Assembly (NCBI GenBank): GCA_902526795.1
Contig: CABZMF010000005.1
Coordinates: 1-39,054 of the forward strand
DNA: 39,054 bases
Origin: an uncultured Fidelibacterota bacterium
GTDB taxonomy: Bacteria > Fidelibacterota > Marinisomatia > Marinisomatales > Marinisomataceae
Reading direction: 5' to 3'
The notes under the pieces were generated by a model, which saw nothing but the letters and a program-made list of their open reading frames with translations, had not been told where the DNA came from and made no database searches. How positions within the stretch are numbered: the stretch's first letter is position 1; the number at the start of each line of letters is the position of its first letter. Below are positions 29,724 through 37,656 of the stretch, piece by piece. Position numbers and translations under genes: made by a program.

Positions 29724-29796
29724 AGCCGGCGAGAGGATTTGAACCCCCGACCCGCTGATTACAAATCAGCTGCTCTACCAACTGAGCTACACCGGC
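29724..29796 (-). tRNA. tRNA-Thr(TGT)
   Basis: The acceptor GCCGGTG pairs with CGCCGGC (one G-U). The anticodon stem is GCTGA/TCAGC with loop TTTGTAA, giving anticodon TGT. The T-arm contains GGGGGTTCAAATCC. The discriminator is T and no CCA is encoded. It is first in the Thr-Tyr-Gly-Thr-tuf order that matches thrU-tyrU-glyT-thrT-tufB of E. coli. Confidence 0.97.
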
Positions 29797-29798
29797 AA

Positions 29799-29810
29799 TG
29801 TATTAATACA
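29799..29810. repeat. 12-bp perfect palindrome before tRNA-Thr(TGT)
   Basis: TGTATTAATACA reads the same on both strands and ends two bases before the mature tRNA 5' end. It lies downstream of the candidate promoter, within the likely tRNA leader. It could be an operator-like site, a weak leader hairpin, or chance in AT-rich DNA; I cannot tell which. Confidence 0.3.
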
Positions 29811-29834
29811 CGCACGCGTAGGCAAAAACGACGA

Positions 29835-29862
29835 AATATAAGGAAATTTATCAGTAAAACAA
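29835..29862 (-). promoter_or_regulatory. Candidate promoter for the tRNA-tuf cluster
   Basis: On the minus strand, TTGTTT (29862-29857), a 16-base spacer and TATATT (29840-29835) lie in the 67-base gap between cysS and the first tRNA. The TCGTCG that follows gives a GC-containing discriminator. The -10 hexamer is identical to the one proposed before rpsL. The -35 is weak, so this is tentative. Confidence 0.38.
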
Positions 29863-29863
29863 A

Positions 29864-31237
29864 TTAATTCTTTTTAGAGGGTTTTTGACCACTAGAAGTA
29901 TCTTCAACATGCCAGCCTAAAGATAAAATTTTGTCCCTAATTGAATCTGATAATTTCCAATCTTGATTTTCCCTTGCCTTTTGACGAGAAATAAGCAAAT
30001 TTTGTATGTTTTTCGGAATTTTATGATCTTGCAAATTATGAGAATCTAAAATATCAAAAATTGAATTAAATAATTTTAGAAAAACTAAAGATTTTTCTTC
30101 ATCTAGTTTGTTAATTGAATTTTTTGCAATTTTTTTATTCATTTCTGATATAAAGCTAAAGAAAACTCCAATGGCTTCAGGTGTATTTAAATCATCATTA
30201 AGCGCATCAATAAATAAATTGTGGTCATATGAAAATTTTAATTCAATACTTTGATTAACAAATTTAAAGTTTTTTGCAAATCTATTAATTTTTTCAATCA
30301 TTTTTTTGCATTCATCTAATTTTTTCTGGCTAAAGGATACCTTCGTCCTGTAATGGGCAGACAGTAAAAACAACCTAACTACATCCGATCCATTCTCTTT
30401 TATAAGATTATTTACATCAATAAAATTACCCGATGATTTACTCATTTTTTCATCATCTATATTTAAATGCTCCGCATGAAGCCAATAATTAGATAAATTG
30501 TGCTTTTGAAGAGCTTCAATTTGTGCACTCTCATTCTCATGATGAGGAAATTTTAGGTCTACTCCACCACAATGAATATCAAGACGACCATCAAAAAGCA
30601 TTTTTATCATTACAGCACACTCAGTGTGCCAACCAGGCCTTCCCTTACCCCATTCACTTTCCCAAAATATGTTACCATCTGAATCTTTTTTTGCTTTCCA
30701 AAGCGTAAAATCATTACGATTCCTTTTTAACAATTCATTATCTTCTGCTTCAAGATCGTCTTTTATATTGATAAATTTTCCATATTTTGGATAAGCCTCA
30801 ATATCGAAAAAGATATTTCCATTCATTTCATATGCTAAATTTTGATCTATTAAAGCTTGAATGAATTCTATCATTTCCTCAACATATTCTGTTGCTCTAG
30901 GGTTATGATTATTAGGTAAAATTTTTAAGGATTTAGATAATTCCATGAATGATAATTCATATTTTGAAGTTATTTCTTTTAATGAAGAATTCTCCTGATT
31001 CACTCTGTCAATTATTTTGTCATCAATATCAGTTATATTTACTGCAGTTTCTGTTTCATAACCATTCAATTGGAGAACTCTATTTAACAAGTCATAAAAT
31101 ACAAAGGTTCTGAAATTTCCTATATGAGGATCGTTATAAACTGTTGGACCACAACCATATGTTTTAACTATTTTATCTGAAATTGATTTAAAGATTTCTT
31201 TTTTACTTGAAAGTGAATTATATAATTTTAAACTCAT
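29864..31237 (-). CDS. cysS: Cysteinyl-tRNA synthetase
   Basis: This enzyme charges tRNA-Cys in the cytoplasm. It is a class I synthetase of 457 residues. The HIGH-like motif is PTVYNDPHIGNFRT (near residues 31-44), with the zinc ligand Cys29 just before it. Further zinc ligands lie in GWHTECAVM and in the GGVDLKFPHHENE segment, and the KMSKSSGN loop is near residue 262. The zinc site is therefore intact. Its ATG overlaps the ddl stop by four bases, and 67 bases separate its stop from tRNA-Thr(TGT). Confidence 0.97.
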   Translation of the reverse strand: MSLKLYNSLSSKKEIFKSISDKIVKTYGCGPTVYNDPHIGNFRTFVFYDLLNRVLQLNGYETETAVNITDIDDKIIDRVNQENSSLKEITSKYELSFMELSKSLKILPNNHNPRATEYVEEMIEFIQALIDQNLAYEMNGNIFFDIEAYPKYGKFINIKDDLEAEDNELLKRNRNDFTLWKAKKDSDGNIFWESEWGKGRPGWHTECAVMIKMLFDGRLDIHCGGVDLKFPHHENESAQIEALQKHNLSNYWLHAEHLNIDDEKMSKSSGNFIDVNNLIKENGSDVVRLFLLSAHYRTKVSFSQKKLDECKKMIEKINRFAKNFKFVNQSIELKFSYDHNLFIDALNDDLNTPEAIGVFFSFISEMNKKIAKNSINKLDEEKSLVFLKLFNSIFDILDSHNLQDHKIPKNIQNLLISRQKARENQDWKLSDSIRDKILSLGWHVEDTSSGQKPSKKN

Positions 31238-32133
31238 TTTTTTAAAGACAATTTAATAATTTTATTGATTACATCTTTAAAAGAAAATCCGTGTTTTTTA
31301 GCAGACATGGGAAATAAGCTAGTTTCAGTCATTCCAGGAAGAGTATTTATTTCTAAAAAATAAAAATTATTATTATAAAATTTAAAATCAACTCTTGAGT
31401 AAACAGAGCAATCAAGCATCTTATGAATGCTAAATGCGCAATCTTGGACAAATTGATATTTATCTTTTTTTAGATTGGCAGGACAAATATATTCTGATTC
31501 CCCAGCTGTATATTTTGATTTGTAATCATAAATACCAGATTTTGGCTCAATTTCAATAACAGGCAATGGTTCATTTTCTAAAATTGGAACAGTAATTTCT
31601 CTACCATCAATAAATTCTTCAATTAAAACTGAGTTGTCAAAATCAAGTGCAATATCAATGGCATCATTCAAATTTTCAAATTTATTAACAATATTAAAAC
31701 CAACAGAACTTCCTTGTGAATTTGGTTTAACAACATATTTTTCAGAAGCAAAATCTAAATGATCATTACATGTATTTGACGAGGTTTGAAAGTATTTTGG
31801 AGACAACACTCCCTGCTTCATAACAATTTCTTTTGTTACTGACTTATTAAAACAATTTCTAGATGAATCTTGATCTGAACCATTAAAAGCAATATTATTT
31901 TTTGATAAAACTGATTGAATGACCCCATCTTCTCCAAAAGAACCATGCAGTGCTATAAAAACAAAATCATGTATTTTTAAATCTTTTAGAATTAAATCAA
32001 TTGAATTAGAATCCAGAAGGAATTTTGAGGTATTATAACCTAATTGATTACAGGCCTCAGCGATAGCTTCTCCAGTTCTTAAAGAAACTAATCTTTCTTC
32101 TGAATTTCCTCCTGATATTACTGCAATATTAAT
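31234..32133 (-). CDS. ddl: D-alanine--D-alanine ligase, apparently initiating at ATT
   Basis: Ddl makes the D-Ala-D-Ala dipeptide for peptidoglycan. The first standard in-frame start (ATG, 31821) would give only 195 residues, yet the frame is open upstream and encodes the missing N-terminus: NIAVISGGNSEERLVSLRTG, IALHGSFGEDGVIQSV and FNGSDQDSS. ATT at 32133 gives 299 residues, the normal Ddl length, and AAAGGA lies six bases upstream. ATP-grasp motifs are complete: KPNSQGSSVGF, EEFIDGREITV, the YDYKSKY omega loop with the Tyr usual for D-Ala ligases, YSRVDFKF and FLEINTLPGMT. It overlaps the HAD gene by 16 bases and cysS by four. Confidence 0.9.
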   Translation of the reverse strand: MNIAVISGGNSEERLVSLRTGEAIAEACNQLGYNTSKFLLDSNSIDLILKDLKIHDFVFIALHGSFGEDGVIQSVLSKNNIAFNGSDQDSSRNCFNKSVTKEIVMKQGVLSPKYFQTSSNTCNDHLDFASEKYVVKPNSQGSSVGFNIVNKFENLNDAIDIALDFDNSVLIEEFIDGREITVPILENEPLPVIEIEPKSGIYDYKSKYTAGESEYICPANLKKDKYQFVQDCAFSIHKMLDCSVYSRVDFKFYNNNFYFLEINTLPGMTETSLFPMSAKKHGFSFKDVINKIIKLSLKK

Positions 32134-32669
32134 TTTATATCCTTTGCTGCTTCAAGTAAATTATTAGATACTAAATCAACATCACAACTTAATTTAACAT
32201 CATTAAAATAATCATTACCCATTCCAGTTAATAAAAATATTGTTTTCATTTTAAGTCTATTTCCAACCTGTACATCAACAATTGAGTCCCCAATCATTAA
32301 ACAGTTTTCCAAATTAATATTGAATTCCTCTGATGCTTTTTTAAACATTCCAATTCCCGGTTTTCTCATGGAGAAATAATCTTCATCATAATTATCAGCA
32401 AAATAAATATTTTTTAAAGGTAGCTTTCTTTTTTTAAACTCATCAAATATATAGTTATGAATATCTTCTAAATTATTGATATCTATTTTACCTGAAGAGA
32501 GTCCTGATTGATTTGTAACGATAAAAAAATTATCACTGTATTTATGCAAAAGATCCAATGCTTCAAAAGTAAAGTCAAAAAAATTATAGTCTTTAACATT
32601 ATTTATGTAACCATAGGGATCATGACTTATAGTGCCATCTCTATCTAAAAAAATTGCATCAAACTTCAA
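32118..32669 (-). CDS. HAD-IIIA hydrolase, GmhB/histidinol-phosphatase-like, without the zinc loop
   Basis: The product is a small HAD phosphatase of 183 residues. Motif I is FLDRDGT (Asp9 and Asp11), motif II is VTNQSG, then RKPGIGM with the motif III Lys, and GDSIVDVQVG completes the active site. This layout matches GmhB (heptose bisphosphate phosphatase) and histidinol-phosphatases. However, the Cys/His zinc loop before RKP is replaced by FADNYDEDYFSM with no Cys or His. The substrate is unknown. I prefer a TTG start at 32669, which has GGAG six bases upstream and overlaps the preceding stop as TTGA; a TTG at 32681 would add four residues. Confidence 0.82.
   Translation of the reverse strand: MKFDAIFLDRDGTISHDPYGYINNVKDYNFFDFTFEALDLLHKYSDNFFIVTNQSGLSSGKIDINNLEDIHNYIFDEFKKRKLPLKNIYFADNYDEDYFSMRKPGIGMFKKASEEFNINLENCLMIGDSIVDVQVGNRLKMKTIFLLTGMGNDYFNDVKLSCDVDLVSNNLLEAAKDIKLILQ
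32140..32145 (-). promoter_or_regulatory. Shine-Dalgarno for the ddl ATT start
   Basis: AAAGGA lies inside the end of the preceding HAD gene, six bases before the ATT at 32133-32131. No ATG, GTG or TTG exists in the ddl frame between the upstream in-frame TGA and residue 105, so this site decides the start. Confidence 0.6.
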
Positions 32670-33223
32670 TTTAATCTCCAATCAATTGTTGTCCATGTGT
32701 CGTCAATATTAAAAAATTCTAATGGATTCTGATAATTATTTACTTCTAGAATAATACATTCGAATATTATTTTTTCAGATTTAATTAAATTGATTCTATT
32801 AACCATATTTTTTGACTTGTTAAAGATTATCAACAAAATATTATCATAAAAATTGTAACTATAAATTGAGTTTTCATTTTTTTTTTCAACTTTAATCAAT
32901 GATGCATTTTCTAAATTTTCATATGCAAAAAAATCAAGAATATTTTTTTCAGAGCTTTCAATTATTATTTTTTTTTGTGCTAAATCAAAAGAAGTAATCA
33001 AATTTTTTTCAAATAAAGATATCGTACTATCCGAAGCAAGTGTTTCAAAATAAATTTTTGCATCTTTTAATGATATATTTGCATTGAAAAAGGAATTTTC
33101 TTCAACAATCTCAACAAGAATAGTTTTATTTTTTAGGTCATAAAAAAAATTCCTTAACTGTTTATCCTGATCTTGGCTTGAAAGGTAAGAAGATATGAGA
33201 AAAAATATTAAACTAATCTTCAT
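32666..33223 (-). CDS. Secreted LolA-like outer-membrane lipoprotein carrier (divergent)
   Basis: The 185-residue product begins with a probable signal peptide (MKISLIFFLISSYLSSQ). It continues as beta-strand-rich sequence with alternating Lys/Glu and aromatic residues (KDAKIYFETLASDSTISLFE, NSIYSYNFYDNILLIIFN), plausible for the half-barrel fold of LolA. Its position directly after ftsK matches the ftsK-lolA pair in Proteobacteria and is the main support. If correct, it would ferry lipoproteins across the periplasm. Similarity visible by eye is weak. It overlaps ftsK by eleven bases. Confidence 0.5.
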   Translation of the reverse strand: MKISLIFFLISSYLSSQDQDKQLRNFFYDLKNKTILVEIVEENSFFNANISLKDAKIYFETLASDSTISLFEKNLITSFDLAQKKIIIESSEKNILDFFAYENLENASLIKVEKKNENSIYSYNFYDNILLIIFNKSKNMVNRINLIKSEKIIFECIILEVNNYQNPLEFFNIDDTWTTIDWRLN

Positions 33224-35525
33224 TAATTGTTTCTAGATAAGATTCATCAACCAAGACTTCTCTTGCTTTACTTCCAGTGAATGGACCAACAATTTTTAAT
33301 CTCTCCATCTCATCAATAAGTCTAGCTGCTCTAGAATAACCAACAGAAAGTCTTCTTTGTATCAGTGAAATTGAACCTTGTTTACTCATTACTATAATTT
33401 CAATAGCCTTATTGAGCAAATCATCATCTATTCCGTCTCCATTTACCATTGAACTAGATTCTTCTCTATAAGTTTCAATAATTACTTCATTTGGTTTCGG
33501 CTGGGAGGAAATATGATTTACTAAATCTTCAATTTCTTTTAGTGTTATAAAAGCACCATGCATTCTTATTGGAGCTGGAGATCCAGGTTTTTGATATAAC
33601 ATGTCACCTTTACCTATCAACTTATCTGCTCCATTTTCATCTAATATAGTCCTAGAGTCAATTTTTGTTGCTACTTGAAATGCTATTCTGGCTGGAAAGT
33701 TTGCCTTAATTACACCAGTAATAACGTCAACTGAAGGTCTTTGAGTTGCAACTATTAAGTGTATGCCTACGGCTCTAGCAAGCTGAGCTAATCTTGCAAT
33801 TGGAGCTTCTACGTCTCTTGGGTTATACATCATTAAATCAGCCAATTCATCAATCATTAAAACAATGTAAGGCATTAATTCTTTTTTAGACTTTTTCATC
33901 ATCTCATTATATTCTGAAATATTTCTTTTTCCTGCTTCAGCTAGTAAGTCATATCTTGAATCCATTTCCTTTTCTAGAGATCTTAATGCTAGAATTGCAT
34001 TATCTTTTTTAGTAATAATTGATTCATCAATTCCGTTAAATTTTAATAAATAATGATTTTCTAATCCTCTATATAAAGACATTTCAACTTTTTTAGGATC
34101 AATTATAACAAATTTTACTTCTTCTGGTTTCAATTGGTATAGAAGGCTTACAATTATTGTATTTAAAGAAACAGACTTACCTGATCCTGTGGTACCTGCA
34201 ATTAGTAAATGAGGCATTTCTACAAGGTCAAGAATTGATATATCTCCTAAAGTTCCTTTTCCAATTGCTAGTTTTAATTTTGCATTCGATTCAAGATATT
34301 TTTCAGAATTAATAACATTTTTTAAAAATATCGTTTGAGGATCAACGTTAGGAATTTCTACTCCAACATGATTTGAACCTGGAATTGGTGCCAAAACTCT
34401 TACACTTTGAGCCTCCATCACTCTGGCAATATCATCTGAAAGTTGGACAAACTTATTAACCCTAACTCCTTCCGCTGGCAAAATTTCAAACAGAGTAATT
34501 ATAGGACCTGTTTTAATTGCTCCAGAACTTCCTTCAACTCCAAAATTTGAAAGTGAATTTTTAAGTAATTCTGATCTTTCCCTAATATCGTCTTCATTTA
34601 TTTCGCTCGATTCATCTGAAGATTGCAAAATATCTGTAGATGGAAACTTCCAGGCTACTTTTAAAATAGACTTATTTCGCTGTTTATCAATTTCAGCCTC
34701 TTTTTCAATGACGGCCTTTTCAATAGTTATTGGATCAAGCTCATTATCAATACCAGAATCATTATTTTGCGATTGAGAATTTATTTCATCTTGAGCTTCA
34801 TCATTTTGTTGCAATTCTGTTAAAGCTTCTTCTTTATTTTCTTCGATAACAGGATTTAATCTTTCCTCAAAATTAATACTATCTAAAAAAGAATCATCTT
34901 CGATAATTTTAACTTTTTCTTTTTTCTCTTCTTTCTTAGAGAAGTCAGGAATTGATTTTTTAAAGTTAAAATTAATGTTTGGAATTAAACCTTTAAAATT
35001 TTTAGGTAGATTCTTTAATATTTTGAAAAGATCTATTTCAAAAAACGTCACTATAATCAAAATATATGATGAAAAAAGAATTAAAATACTTCCTAAAAAT
35101 CCGATCCAATCAAAAATCAATCCAAATAGAAGGCCTCCTAGAAGGCCAGATAAATCATAATTTTCAATCAATTTTAATTCAGATAAAGAACTTAAATTAT
35201 TTATAAAGCTTAGGGTTATAGACAAAAGAACTAATAAACATAACTGAAATTTCAATAACTTAAAAAGATTAAAAGAAAAGTTTGATATTAAATAATATGA
35301 AACTGTAACTAAAATGACTGGAAATAATAATGCAGCATAACCAAACCCTAATTTCATCAAATAAAAACCAATATAAACTCCAAGAATATTAAATGGATTA
35401 TTTATTTTTTGAGCTAATAAAGAAGGCTCTTCCGTTAGATCATATCCAATCATAGATCCCGCAACAAGTATTGATACTATTAAAAGCAACCAACCAATAA
35501 TTTGTATTTTTAATTTTTCTTTCAT
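33213..35525 (-). CDS. ftsK: DNA translocase FtsK/SpoIIIE
   Basis: This protein pumps DNA at the division septum. At 770 residues it has four N-terminal membrane segments (up to about residue 165) and an acidic, Gln/Asn-rich linker (about 190-290). The motor has Walker A GTTGSGKS near residue 445 and Walker B VLMIDELADLMMY near 555. The C-terminal winged-helix gamma domain (QGSISLIQRRLSVGYSRAAR) recognises orienting sequences in known FtsK proteins. The linker is short compared with E. coli. Its ATG overlaps the gcvT stop by four bases. Confidence 0.95.
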   Translation of the reverse strand: MKEKLKIQIIGWLLLIVSILVAGSMIGYDLTEEPSLLAQKINNPFNILGVYIGFYLMKLGFGYAALLFPVILVTVSYYLISNFSFNLFKLLKFQLCLLVLLSITLSFINNLSSLSELKLIENYDLSGLLGGLLFGLIFDWIGFLGSILILFSSYILIIVTFFEIDLFKILKNLPKNFKGLIPNINFNFKKSIPDFSKKEEKKEKVKIIEDDSFLDSINFEERLNPVIEENKEEALTELQQNDEAQDEINSQSQNNDSGIDNELDPITIEKAVIEKEAEIDKQRNKSILKVAWKFPSTDILQSSDESSEINEDDIRERSELLKNSLSNFGVEGSSGAIKTGPIITLFEILPAEGVRVNKFVQLSDDIARVMEAQSVRVLAPIPGSNHVGVEIPNVDPQTIFLKNVINSEKYLESNAKLKLAIGKGTLGDISILDLVEMPHLLIAGTTGSGKSVSLNTIIVSLLYQLKPEEVKFVIIDPKKVEMSLYRGLENHYLLKFNGIDESIITKKDNAILALRSLEKEMDSRYDLLAEAGKRNISEYNEMMKKSKKELMPYIVLMIDELADLMMYNPRDVEAPIARLAQLARAVGIHLIVATQRPSVDVITGVIKANFPARIAFQVATKIDSRTILDENGADKLIGKGDMLYQKPGSPAPIRMHGAFITLKEIEDLVNHISSQPKPNEVIIETYREESSSMVNGDGIDDDLLNKAIEIIVMSKQGSISLIQRRLSVGYSRAARLIDEMERLKIVGPFTGSKAREVLVDESYLETINED

Positions 35526-36595
35526 TTCAAATATGAACCATCTGTATAGAATGGTAGTTTAGTTTTATTAAAAATAAAAAAATTATCTCTTATTCCAATT
35601 AAAAATTCTTCTTCTTTACTAAAATCAAAATCTATAAAAGCTAAAGCAATTCCTTTTTTTAAACATGGAGAAATTCCGCCGCTTGTAATGATTCCCACCT
35701 CTTCTTTATCTAATGAATATACCTTATAACCTGATCTAGGTATTGCTCTTTCATCTGTAATTAAAGCAATTAACTTTTTAGTTGGAGGAGTTTCCTTAAT
35801 AACTTTAGAACCAATGAAATTGGTTTCATATTTTGTTATCCATGATAAACCAGCTTCTACAGTGCTTATTTTTTCATTAAGTTCATTTCCGTATAAGCAA
35901 TATCCCATTTCAAGCCTTAAAGAATCTCTGCACCCTAATCCGACTGGTAGAATGTGTTTTGAGAGTGATAAAATTTCATTCCAGAGTTCTAGTATTTTAG
36001 AATTAGGTGCATAGATTTCAAATCCTAATTCTCCAGAATATCCTGTTCTCGCAACAACAACATTATTTTTATCTGGAATTAAAGTTTCGTAATATTTTAA
36101 AATATCAATTTGAGGATAAAGGCTTTTTAAAAACTTTCTTGATAAAGGGCCTTGCATTGCTATCAAAGAAATGGAATCAGAATGATTTTCTAATGACACG
36201 CCATCTATTAATTGCGAAGAAAGCCATTTAAAGTTTTTATCAATATTTGAAGCATTGACAACCAGCATATAATGATCCCCAAGGTGATATACCAACAAAT
36301 CATCGATAACTCCACCTAAATCATTACAGAAAGCAGAATACTGTACTTTTCCTGGCGTGAGTACTGTAACATCGTTTGTAGTGACCATTTGTAAGAATTT
36401 TTCTGCATTTTGCCCTGAGACTATAAATTCACCCATATGACTAACATCAAAAATTCCGCATTTCTGTCTAACATGAAGATGTTCTTTAACTATACTAGAA
36501 TACTGAAGTGGCATCCAAAATCCTGAAAAAGGAACTAACTTAGCTTTCAAAGTTTTATGAGAATCGTATAATATAGTTTTTTTATAATCACTCAT
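35522..36595 (-). CDS. gcvT: Aminomethyltransferase (glycine cleavage system T protein)
   Basis: The T protein transfers the methylene group from the H-protein arm to tetrahydrofolate. The 357-residue product shows VPFSGFWMPLQYSSIVKEHL, CGIFDVSHMGEFIVSG, the folate-domain YMLVVNASNIDKNFKWL with the catalytic Asp, VARTGYSGELGFEIY and GLGCRDSLRLEMGYCLYGNE. It is full length and of GcvT rather than YgfZ type. No gcvH or gcvP is nearby, so partners must lie elsewhere. It overlaps ruvA and ftsK by four bases each. Confidence 0.95.
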   Translation of the reverse strand: MSDYKKTILYDSHKTLKAKLVPFSGFWMPLQYSSIVKEHLHVRQKCGIFDVSHMGEFIVSGQNAEKFLQMVTTNDVTVLTPGKVQYSAFCNDLGGVIDDLLVYHLGDHYMLVVNASNIDKNFKWLSSQLIDGVSLENHSDSISLIAMQGPLSRKFLKSLYPQIDILKYYETLIPDKNNVVVARTGYSGELGFEIYAPNSKILELWNEILSLSKHILPVGLGCRDSLRLEMGYCLYGNELNEKISTVEAGLSWITKYETNFIGSKVIKETPPTKKLIALITDERAIPRSGYKVYSLDKEEVGIITSGGISPCLKKGIALAFIDFDFSKEEEFLIGIRDNFFIFNKTKLPFYTDGSYLK

Positions 36596-37185
36596 CGAAT
36601 GATTGCCAAAATTCTTTTGATTACATTTTCAATATCGCCCTCATAAGAACCTTCATCATTCAACTTTTTGACTGCTTTATCAATTTGAGATTTTTTATAT
36701 CCAAGTGAAGAAAGTGCAGTATAGATATCATCATATGAAAAATCTACTTTAGAATTGTCAATATTATTTTGAGATACAGGTATTGAAGAAATTTTTTCTT
36801 TAATATCTAAAATAATTCTTTTGGCAGTTTTTGGACCTATGCCTGGTATTAAACTAAGCGACTTAACATCTTCAGATAGAATATTTTCTTTAAAACTTGA
36901 TACTGATGCATTTGAAAGAAGATTAATAGCTGTTCTAGGACCAATTCCAGATACATCAATCAAATTTGAAAAAAGTGATCTTCGTTCTAAATCCAAGAAG
37001 CCATATAATTCCATTAAATTTTCTTTCACATTGAGGTATGTGAAAATAAAAATACTTTCGCCCTCTTTTGGAAGCTTTTCATAATCTCTTAAACAGATAG
37101 ATACATTAAAAACAATCCCGCCATTTTGAATGAAAAGCATTGTTGGTTCTTTTTTAAAAATTTTACCAGAAATTGAATCAATCAT
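36592..37185 (-). CDS. ruvA: Holliday junction branch-migration protein RuvA
   Basis: RuvA forms tetramers that hold Holliday junctions open for the RuvB motor. The 197-residue product has the N-terminal OB domain (IDSISGKIFKKEPTMLFIQN), and two helix-hairpin-helix motifs, LIDVSGIGPRTAINLL and SLIPGIGPKTAKRII. The C-terminal RuvB-binding domain follows after a linker (IYTALSSLGYKKSQIDKAVK). ruvC ends immediately before it. ruvB does not follow; gcvT does. Confidence 0.95.
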   Translation of the reverse strand: MIDSISGKIFKKEPTMLFIQNGGIVFNVSICLRDYEKLPKEGESIFIFTYLNVKENLMELYGFLDLERRSLFSNLIDVSGIGPRTAINLLSNASVSSFKENILSEDVKSLSLIPGIGPKTAKRIILDIKEKISSIPVSQNNIDNSKVDFSYDDIYTALSSLGYKKSQIDKAVKKLNDEGSYEGDIENVIKRILAIIR

Positions 37186-37656
37186 TTATATCCTATTTAA
37201 TCCACACCATGCTACTGCAATAGCATCTGAAATATCATTTTTCTTCAAAACTTTATCATCTAATTTAAATATTTTTTCAACCATAAATGCAACCTGTTCT
37301 TTAGATGCAGATCCATTACCTACTATCGATTGTTTTATTTCTCTTGGACTAAACTCTTGTGAACTAATCTTATTATGTTCCGCTGCCAATATTACTGATG
37401 ATTTTGCTTGACCTAATTTTATTGCTGATTGGACATTCTTCCCAAAAAAAACATTCTCGACAAAAATTGTTGAAGGTTCGAATTTTTTTATTAAATCACT
37501 AGTTTGACTAAAAATTGTATAAAGTCTCTCTGAAATAATTTTGCTTTTTTTAGGATTAATTAAGCCGCATTCAATCAATGAAATGTCATTATTCTTTTTT
37601 CTCAAAACCGCATAACCTGTATTTGATAGTCCTGGATCAAATCCTATAATAACCAC
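37186..37656 (-). CDS. ruvC: Holliday junction resolvase RuvC
   Basis: RuvC cuts Holliday junctions symmetrically. The 156-residue product has the RNase H-like fold with all acidic residues in place: Asp7 in IIGFDPGLSNTGYAV, Glu67 in IFVENVFFGKN, and Asp141/Asp144 in KNDISDAIAVAWC. The start is GTG at 37656, sharing its G with the yebC TAG stop (TAGTG). The yebC-ruvC-ruvA order is widely conserved. Confidence 0.95.
   Translation of the reverse strand: MVIIGFDPGLSNTGYAVLRKKNNDISLIECGLINPKKSKIISERLYTIFSQTSDLIKKFEPSTIFVENVFFGKNVQSAIKLGQAKSSVILAAEHNKISSQEFSPREIKQSIVGNGSASKEQVAFMVEKIFKLDDKVLKKNDISDAIAVAWCGLNRI

Noticed and set aside
31234-31821. ddl as a truncated or frameshifted pseudogene
   Set aside because: The upstream frame is open and encodes all conserved N-terminal Ddl motifs in register; only the start codon is unusual.
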